Assembly (NCBI RefSeq): GCF_035268865.1
Contig: NZ_DATFKB010000066.1
Location: forward strand, 1-5,104
From: Salinivirga sp035268865
Lineage (GTDB): Bacteria > Bacteroidota > Bacteroidia > Bacteroidales > Salinivirgaceae
Direction of reading: 5' to 3'
DNA length: 5,104 bases
Each line of letters opens with the position of its first letter. Positions within the stretch are counted from its first letter, which is position 1. The position numbers were made by a program, and so were the translations under genes. Of the stretch, positions 1-3,858 are shown one piece after another. The notes beneath the pieces are model-generated. The model ran no database searches and was not told the DNA's origin. It saw nothing but the letters and a program-made list of their open reading frames with translations.

Positions 1-825
1 AAATCCTCTGATTGGATATGGGTAATTGACAGGGGAAAAGTTATTGAATATGACGATAAGGGAAATCCTTCCCGGGCCATTGGAACCCATATTAACATCA
101 CACACCAAAAACAAATTGAAGAACGCTTGCGTGAACTTAACAACACAAAAGATAAGCTTTTCTCTATAATTGCCCATGATTTGCGTAGTCCGATTGGGAC
201 AATGATGAATATTGCCGAGCTCACCTCAATGAAAAAACTTGATGAAAACGCTTTATCGCGTTTTTTTGAATCACAAAAAGACTTGACTAAAAACACCTTC
301 TTTTTGCTTGAAAATCTATTATACTGGGCTCGGCACAACTCCAACAAGGAAGATATAAAGCCCAATATCATTGATTTCAGTATTAAAGAAATTATAGACG
401 AAACCCTCTTACAACTTAATCATGAGGCAAAAAATAAAAATTTATCGGTACTTAAGGACGATTCAGACGACTTTAAAGTAACTGGCGATATTGATATGAT
501 TCGCCTGGTTTTTCGCAATTTATTAACGAATGCCATTAAATACACAAAAAAAGATGGGACAATACATATAGGACTGGAAAAAATTAATGGCCGGTTAGCG
601 ATCAGTATTAAAGACACAGGCATAGGGATAAAGAAAAAACATATTGAAAAAATTCTCTTAAATACAGAATTTCATACCACCCAAGGTACTAATAACGAAA
701 AAGGAACAGGCCTTGGCTTAAAACTAGTCCAAACATTCATTAATAAACACGGTGGAGAATTGAAAATTTCAAGTAAACCCGGTAAAGGTTCAACATTCCG
801 GTTTACCTTACCCCTTGCCCGCTAA
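1..825 (+). CDS. PAS-linked sensor histidine kinase, C-terminal part (5' truncated by window)
   Basis: This is the C-terminal 274 residues of a two-component sensor kinase, which autophosphorylates a histidine from ATP and passes the phosphate to a response regulator. The frame is open from base 1, so the gene starts outside the window; the TTG at 127 is internal and not a start. Residues 1-40 resemble the end of a PAS/PAC domain (W..DRGKVIEYD..GNP.R.IGTHINIT..K). A short linker leads to a HisKA dimerisation helix with the H box FSIIAHDLRSP, where H59 is the likely phosphoacceptor. The HATPase domain covers about 155-272: N box with N173 and N177 (RNLLTNAIKY), G1 box D205-T-G-I-G209, and G2 box G235-T-G-L-G-L240. 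The gene ends in a typical GKGSTFRFTLPL tail with no receiver domain after it. No response regulator lies next to it in the window, and the signal sensed cannot be told. All core catalytic motifs are intact. Confidence 0.95.
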   Translation, partial: KSSDWIWVIDRGKVIEYDDKGNPSRAIGTHINITHQKQIEERLRELNNTKDKLFSIIAHDLRSPIGTMMNIAELTSMKKLDENALSRFFESQKDLTKNTFFLLENLLYWARHNSNKEDIKPNIIDFSIKEIIDETLLQLNHEAKNKNLSVLKDDSDDFKVTGDIDMIRLVFRNLLTNAIKYTKKDGTIHIGLEKINGRLAISIKDTGIGIKKKHIEKILLNTEFHTTQGTNNEKGTGLGLKLVQTFINKHGGELKISSKPGKGSTFRFTLPLAR

Positions 826-865
826 AGGTAACTGCTTAATGCATCACACCTCCATAAAGTAAAAA

Positions 866-893
866 GGGGCGTATTGAATGTTACTCAATACGC
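866..893 (-). terminator. Hairpin, terminator-like on the minus strand
   Basis: A perfect 9-bp stem, GCGTATTGA (869-877) pairing with TCAATACGC (885-893), encloses a 7-base loop. Read on the minus strand the stem is followed by CCC and then TTTTTA (861-868), which fits an intrinsic terminator with a short U tract. On the plus strand there is no U tract, so it is a poor terminator for the histidine kinase ending at 825, although the hairpin could still protect its mRNA 3' end. The nearest minus-strand gene, the four-helix-bundle pseudogene, ends about 260 bases upstream of it in that direction. Confidence 0.45.
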
Positions 894-1003
894 ACTTGCC
901 GAAAAATAAAAAATCCCTGGCTGCATTTGGAAGGTTTGATTTTTATAATTTTTCGAGCATCTACGGAAAACAATTTAAAATTGAAAACCTAAGTTTTTCG
1001 GGC

Positions 1004-1110
1004 CTCGAAACTCAATACCCACTCTCTAAACTCATTACTGTTTCGTGACTCCGGCGGGATTAGCTCAACTCCCACCTGGCCAACCCTTCTGGCCGCTCGT
1101 GATCACGCCT
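1004..1110 (+). repeat. 107-bp direct repeat, left copy (CACTC units plus tRNA-tail repeat A)
   Basis: This segment aligns without gaps to 1660-1766, an offset of exactly 656 bases, with 95 of 107 positions identical by hand count. It consists of about two CACTC-type units (1004-1039), a 5-base joint and the 66-bp repeat A (1045-1110). The match stops at both ends (1003 and 1111 differ from their partners). With its partner it brackets the four-helix-bundle pseudogene. Confidence 0.85.
1044..1110 (+). repeat. tRNA-tail repeat, copy A
   Basis: This is the first of three copies of a 66-67 bp repeat. It begins with GTGACTCCGGCGGGATTAG (1045-1063), identical in all three copies, and ends with GCTCGTGATC then ACGCCT. 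The first 18 bases (from C1044) are identical to 3729-3746, the 3' end of the tRNA-Arg gene and two bases beyond it. The middle is variable and here holds a 5-bp stem, GGCCA (1078-1082) with TGGCC (1090-1094). The ends form an imperfect inverted repeat, GGCGGGAT against ATCACGCC. Copy A matches copy B at 57 of 66 positions. No open frame of note was seen. Confidence 0.85.
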
Positions 1111-1150
1111 CAGAATTGAGTGTGAGTTTAGAGTTCTGAGTATCTAAATA

Positions 1151-1495
1151 TTAACTTAAGCTCTTAATTAAACCAAATAGCATTTTTGAAATTTCTTCAA
1201 TTCTTTCATATACCTTATCGTACAATTCTTTTGATATTTGTTTGGCTTCAACAAGATATTCCATGATTGCTAAACATTCAAATGCACTTCCACATGAAAT
1301 AACCATAAAATGTCTTCTATCCTTCTTTGTAAAACGGGAGGAACCTTCAGCAATGTTTAACATTATCGAGAAAGAAGCTCTTCTCAATTGATCATTTGTT
1401 ATTCTATCAAATCCATATTGGGCAATTAGCTTAGTAATTCGAATATTAAATTCTTTGGCTTGCTGATATACTTCAAGCTTTTAAAAATCAAACAT
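1151..1495 (-). pseudogene. Four-helix-bundle protein (23S rRNA IVS/S23-type) with an in-frame stop at codon 5
   Basis: Read from ATG at 1495 the frame gives M-F-D-F, then TAA (1483-1481), then K-L-E-V-Y-Q-Q-A and continues open to TAA at 1151, for 114 codons before the stop. The protein matches the four-helix-bundle/S23 family: LEVYQ.A.EF near the start, DQLRRASFSIMLNIAEGSSR in the middle, FMVISCGSAFECLAIMEYL after it, and a KMLFGLIKSL end. The length suits the family (about 115-120 aa). These small helical proteins occur in 23S rRNA intervening sequences and as free-standing genes; their molecular role is poorly known. The TAA replaces a codon that is usually charged in relatives (from memory of the family). 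No ATG or GTG follows in frame before TTG at 1387, which would remove helix 1, so the gene is probably inactive. A sequencing error, or rare initiation at ATT, cannot be excluded. It sits between two 107-bp direct repeats. Confidence 0.8.
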
Positions 1496-1510
1496 GACTA
1501 TGTTTTTTTG

Positions 1511-1518
1511 CAAATATA
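1511..1518 (-). promoter_or_regulatory. Possible -7 box of the four-helix-bundle gene
   Basis: On the minus strand these bases read TATATTTG, a full match to the Bacteroidota -7 consensus TAnnTTTG, 15 bases before the ATG at 1495. No convincing -33 TTG element was seen upstream, and the implied leader would be very short, so this is only a candidate. Confidence 0.3.
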
Positions 1519-1597
1519 AAGTATTTATCTTTTCTGAGGAATGAGTAAAGAACGCGAATTTCGAGTATAGAGTTAATAAAGCACTAATTAAAACTCA

Positions 1598-1695
1598 CAC
1601 TCTATACTCATTACCCACACTCTATACTCATCACTCACTCTCGAAACTCATTACCCACTCTCGAAACTCAATACCCACTCTCGAAACTCATTACT
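1598..1695 (+). repeat. Tandem array of about five CACTC... units (18-20 bp)
   Basis: Five head-to-tail units start at 1598, 1618, 1636, 1656 and 1676. The first two have the form CACTCTATACTCATTACC and the last three the form CACTCTCGAAACTCATTACC, with lengths of 20, 18, 20, 20 and 20 bases. There are no spacers. The array ends 5 bases before repeat B, just as the two-unit array at 1004-1039 ends 5 bases before repeat A. GAGTATAGAG at 1563-1572 is a perfect inverted match to CTCTATACTC at 1600-1609, so the left edge could fold into a hairpin with a 27-base loop. Confidence 0.8.
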
Positions 1696-1766
1696 GATTT
1701 GTGACTCCGGCGGGATTAGATCAACTCCCTCATAGCCAAGCCGACCAGCCGCTCGTGATCACGCCT
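1660..1766 (+). repeat. 107-bp direct repeat, right copy (CACTC units plus tRNA-tail repeat B)
   Basis: This is the partner of 1004-1110 at an offset of 656 bases, with about 12 differences in 107 positions, nine of them in the variable middle of the tRNA-tail repeat. It overlaps the last two units of the tandem array. The insertion sequence begins 37 bases beyond it. Confidence 0.85.
1701..1766 (+). repeat. tRNA-tail repeat, copy B
   Basis: This copy has the same 66-base length as copy A and the same 19-base opening and GCTCGTGATCACGCCT ending; the differences cluster in the middle third. Its opening matches the tRNA-Arg 3' end over 17 bases rather than 18, because T replaces C at 1700. The ending holds the 8-base palindrome GTGATCAC, shared with copy A but not with copy C. 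Confidence 0.85.
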
Positions 1767-1802
1767 ACCGTGCTGACAGGCAATAAATTTCCCTAAAAAA
1801 TT

Positions 1803-1821
1803 AAAGAGGCTGTCCAAAAAG
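1803..1821 (+). repeat. Left terminal inverted repeat of the IS
   Basis: Nineteen bases match the right end in inverted orientation at 18 positions. The pairing stops at 1802, which sets the outer edge used here. Confidence 0.85.
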
Positions 1822-1840
1822 TATTGGACAGCCCTTTTTT
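1806..1840 (+). terminator. Intrinsic terminator inside the IS left end
   Basis: A perfect 10-bp stem, GGCTGTCCAA (1808-1817) with TTGGACAGCC (1824-1833), has a 6-base loop and is followed by C and six T (1835-1840), then ATTTT. It faces into the element and lies 42 bases before the transposase start, so it would stop transcription entering from the left flank and leave transposase expression dependent on a promoter between about 1841 and 1882. Confidence 0.8.
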
Positions 1841-1882
1841 ATTTTGCGTTCTCCTTAATTATTAGTAAATTAAGGTTGTCAA

Positions 1883-3562
1883 ATGAACGTAAAATCAAAT
1901 ATACGATTTAAAACGGTTACTTCCCAACAGGCAGTCCTGTTTCCTAGTAACATAGGCGACAAGATCGAGGCTAATCACCCCGTACGCATTGTAAATCAGA
2001 TTGTTGACTCTTTAAGAATTGACGATATTTTTTCATCCTATAAAGGTGGCGGGACAAGTTCCTATCACCCAAAGGTAATGATTAAAATATTGTTTTACAG
2101 TTACTTAAACAACATCTATTCTTGTCGCAAAATTGCCAGACAGTTAAAAGAAAATATCTACTACATGTGGATTTCTGGCAATAGCACCCCTGATTTCCGT
2201 ACTATTAACAATTTTAGAAGTAAAAGATTAAAAGGCAGAATTCAGGATTTGTTTGCAGAGTTGGTCAGAATAATGTCAGAAATGGGTTATGTAAGCCTTG
2301 ACAGACAATATGTTGACGGGACCAAGATTGAAGCATCTTCGAATAAATACACCTTTGTTTGGAAGAAAGCTACAGAAAAATATAAGCAAAAACTTGAAGA
2401 TAAGCTTGATTCCATTTTAAAAGATATTGAACATAATATCGAAGTTGATAATGAACCACAAAGCGAAGATGCAGGCTTCAAAAGTATTGACTCAAAAGTA
2501 TTGGAAGAAAAAATTGAAAAGATAAATGAAAAGTACTCACAACTCTCTAAGCAGCAACAAAAAGCAGTTACCGATCTCAAGGATAAACATTTGCCCAGAT
2601 TAAAAAAATATGAAAAACAACTTGATATATTAGAAGATCGAAATAGTTATTCTAAAACAGATGTTGATGCAACCTTTATGCGCATGAAGGAGGATCATAT
2701 GATGAACGGTCAACTCAAACCTGCTTATAATGTGCAGATTAGTACAGAAAACCAGATAATCACCAATTATTCTATCCATCAGCGGCCAGGAGATACAGCC
2801 ACTTTAATCCCCCATCTGAGCCAATTTTACAGGCATTATGGTAAATTACCCGGAACACTTGTAGCAGATGCCGGCTATGGAAGCGAACATAATTACAAAT
2901 ACGCTGAGCAATATGATATTGAGGCATTTGTGAAGTATAATTACTTTCATAAAGAGCAGAAACGAAAATTCAAGAACAACCCTTTTTATCCCTCAAACCT
3001 ATTTTACAATGTGGAAAAGGATTATTTGGTATGTCCGATGGGACAAATCATGAACTTTATAGGCAACAGACAAAGAAAATCAGATCTGGGATATATGTCT
3101 CAAGTAAGTCTTTACCAGGCAAAAAATTGTGAAGGCTGTCCTCTTCGTTCTCAATGCCATAAAGGTGTTGGCAACAGAAAGATAGAGCTAAATCATAAAA
3201 TGATTAAATATAGAAAAGAGGCAAAAGATAGACTCTTAAGCGAAGAAGGTTTATATCATAGAAGTATGCGACCTATTGAACCAGAAGCTGTATTTGGTCA
3301 AATTAAATTCAACAACAAGTTCAATCGATTTACATACAGAGGGTTAGGTGGTGTAGATCTGGAATTTGGCCTAATTGCAATCTCTCACAATTTAAAAAAA
3401 ATAGCCAAAATTGTCTCTAATTCCCTAAAAAACAACTGTTTTCAACAATTTTTTGCGTTTTTTCAACAAATATTGCCCAAAATTTTTGCTCGATTCAGCC
3501 AAAATCGAAAAAAATACAATACAACAAAAATCGTAAATATTTATCGTAAAATTGCAGCATGA
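1883..3562 (+). CDS. IS1182-family DDE transposase
   Basis: This 559-aa protein would cut and join the ends of the surrounding element. Residues about 55-130 form the N-terminal DUF772-like transposase domain (YHPKVMIKILFYSYLNNIYSCRKIA, then WISGNSTPDFRTINNFR). The RNase-H-like core has D145 in YVDGTKIEA, D329 in LVADAGYGSE, and a glutamate in RPIEPEAVFGQ (E468 is more likely than E466). A lysine- and glutamate-rich, probably coiled-coil insert lies between the first two (about 165-255). A cysteine group (C384, C416, C419, C425) precedes the last acidic residue, as in the DDE_Tnp_1_6 type C-terminal domain, and may bind zinc. The length is at the upper end for the family and the frame is unbroken, so it is probably functional. 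ATG 1883 is the natural start; AAGG about 8 bases upstream is only a weak ribosome site. The extreme C-terminus is lysine- and phenylalanine-rich and ends 11 bases before the right terminal repeat. Confidence 0.93.
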   Translation: MNVKSNIRFKTVTSQQAVLFPSNIGDKIEANHPVRIVNQIVDSLRIDDIFSSYKGGGTSSYHPKVMIKILFYSYLNNIYSCRKIARQLKENIYYMWISGNSTPDFRTINNFRSKRLKGRIQDLFAELVRIMSEMGYVSLDRQYVDGTKIEASSNKYTFVWKKATEKYKQKLEDKLDSILKDIEHNIEVDNEPQSEDAGFKSIDSKVLEEKIEKINEKYSQLSKQQQKAVTDLKDKHLPRLKKYEKQLDILEDRNSYSKTDVDATFMRMKEDHMMNGQLKPAYNVQISTENQIITNYSIHQRPGDTATLIPHLSQFYRHYGKLPGTLVADAGYGSEHNYKYAEQYDIEAFVKYNYFHKEQKRKFKNNPFYPSNLFYNVEKDYLVCPMGQIMNFIGNRQRKSDLGYMSQVSLYQAKNCEGCPLRSQCHKGVGNRKIELNHKMIKYRKEAKDRLLSEEGLYHRSMRPIEPEAVFGQIKFNNKFNRFTYRGLGGVDLEFGLIAISHNLKKIAKIVSNSLKNNCFQQFFAFFQQILPKIFARFSQNRKKYNTTKIVNIYRKIAA

Positions 3563-3594
3563 AAAAAGGCTGCCTTTTTAGACAGCCTCTTTTC
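3561..3594 (+). terminator. Hairpin at the IS right end, likely terminator of the transposase gene
   Basis: GAAAAAAGGCTG (3561-3572) pairs with CAGCCTCTTTTC (3583-3594) with a single A.C mismatch, giving a 12-bp stem with a 10-base loop. The stem begins at the second base of the stop codon. The U-rich part lies in the 3' arm and no long U tract follows, so it is weaker than the left-end terminator. The A-rich 5' arm means it might also act on the minus strand. Confidence 0.55.
3574..3592 (-). repeat. Right terminal inverted repeat of the IS
   Basis: On the minus strand this reads AAAGAGGCTGTCTAAAAAG, one base different from the left end. It lies 11 bases downstream of the transposase stop codon. 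Confidence 0.85.
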
Positions 3595-3661
3595 GTGACT
3601 CCGGCGGGATTAGGCTCGTCTCCCGCAAACCCAATCCCACCAGCAGCTCGTGATCCCGCCT
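3594..3661 (+). repeat. tRNA-tail repeat, copy C
   Basis: This third copy starts with C3594 and runs 67 bases from 3595, one base longer than A and B because of an extra G after the shared 19-base opening. The ending is GCTCGTGATC then CCGCCT. Here the outer inverted repeat is perfect: GGCGGGAT near the start against ATCCCGCC at the end. It shares 18 bases with the tRNA-Arg 3' end found 135 bases further on. Unlike A and B it has no CACTC array before it; the IS right end is there instead. Confidence 0.85.
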
Positions 3662-3691
3662 GTCGGGCTAACTGTTCTGTCAATGTGTACA

Positions 3692-3726
3692 AAAAAAGAA
3701 AGGTCTTTGCTATTAACAAAGACCTT
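3692..3726 (-). terminator. Intrinsic terminator of the tRNA-Arg gene
   Basis: On the minus strand a perfect 10-bp stem, AAGGTCTTTG (3726-3717) with CAAAGACCTT (3709-3700), has a 7-base loop and is followed by TTTCTTTTTTT (about 3701-3691). It starts 5 bases after the tRNA 3' end, as expected for a single-gene tRNA transcript. Confidence 0.85.
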
Positions 3727-3730
3727 ATCG

Positions 3731-3804
3731 TGACTCCGGCGGGATTCAAACCCACGACCTTCAGAACCGGAATCTGACGTTCTATTCAGCTGAACTACGG
3801 AGCC
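3731..3804 (-). tRNA. tRNA-Arg, anticodon CCG
   Basis: The minus strand folds into a full 74-base cloverleaf. The acceptor stem is GGCTCCG with CGGAGTC (one G.U pair), with discriminator A at 3731. The D arm stem is GTTC with GAAC. The anticodon stem TCAGA/TCTGA carries loop TTCCGGT, so the anticodon is CCG, reading the arginine codon CGG. The variable loop is short, and the T arm is GTGGG-TTTGAAT-CCCGC. The 3' CCA is not encoded (ACG follows), so it must be added after transcription. The gene has its own -7 box and terminator. Its last 16-17 bases recur in the three dispersed repeats of this window. Confidence 0.96.
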
Positions 3805-3815
3805 ATTCAGGGCTG

Positions 3816-3823
3816 CAAAGTTA
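3816..3823 (-). promoter_or_regulatory. -7 box of the tRNA-Arg promoter
   Basis: On the minus strand these bases read TAACTTTG, a full match to the Bacteroidota TAnnTTTG -7 box, 11 bases before the first tRNA base, which suits a start a few bases upstream of the mature 5' end. A clear -33 TTTG was not seen; GTTTC lies roughly where it would be expected. Confidence 0.6.
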
Positions 3824-3858
3824 GTAAATTTCGTTGAAACTTAAAAAATGCAATTACT

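Larger units (their letters stand above)
1803..3592 (+). mobile_element. Complete IS1182-family insertion sequence, 1790 bp
   Basis: The element is bounded by 19-bp terminal inverted repeats differing at one base: AAAGAGGCTGTCCAAAAAG at 1803-1821 and the complement of AAAGAGGCTGTCTAAAAAG at 3574-3592. It carries a single intact transposase gene filling most of its length, as is usual for IS1182-type elements of 1.6-1.9 kb. No target-site duplication is visible in the immediate flanks (left ...AAAAAATT, right TCGTGACT...). Each end can fold into a hairpin that begins within the terminal repeat. The right end lies 1-2 bases from tRNA-tail repeat C and the left end 36 bases after repeat B. The intact frame and near-identical ends suggest a recent arrival that may still be active; assignment to IS1182 rests on protein motifs and layout. 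Confidence 0.88.

Noticed and set aside
420..623. Minus-strand open frame inside the histidine kinase
   Set aside because: It is the antisense of the conserved HATPase domain, with no recognisable protein features.
1044..1110. Repeat A as a decayed full tRNA gene
   Set aside because: Only the acceptor 3' strand and T-arm 3' part match. The other end does not supply a pairing acceptor 5' strand and no D arm is visible. The 5-bp stem with a 7-base loop in copy A is weak in copy B.
1598..1695. CRISPR array
   Set aside because: The 18-20 bp units are head to tail with no unique spacers between them, and no cas gene is present.
2287..2580. Minus-strand open frame inside the transposase gene
   Set aside because: Its serine- and phenylalanine-rich translation is the mirror of the lysine- and glutamate-rich coiled-coil coding region.
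1795..3600. Target-site duplication of the IS
   Set aside because: Flanks read outward from the terminal repeats (AAAAAATT on the left, TCGTGACT on the right) share no direct repeat of four or more bases, even when the ends are shifted by three bases.
3594..3746. attL/attR pair of an integrative element at tRNA-Arg
   Set aside because: The 18-base match to the tRNA end is what an attachment site would look like, but the three copies share a further 48-49 bases of repeat absent from the tRNA, there are three rather than two, and no integrase lies in the window. A repeat family explains more.
3495..3777. Small open frames of 72 and 86 residues on both strands over the IS end, repeat C and tRNA
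   Set aside because: They run through a terminal inverted repeat, a terminator hairpin and a tRNA gene, and their proline- and alanine-rich translation comes from the GC-rich repeat. They have no family resemblance.
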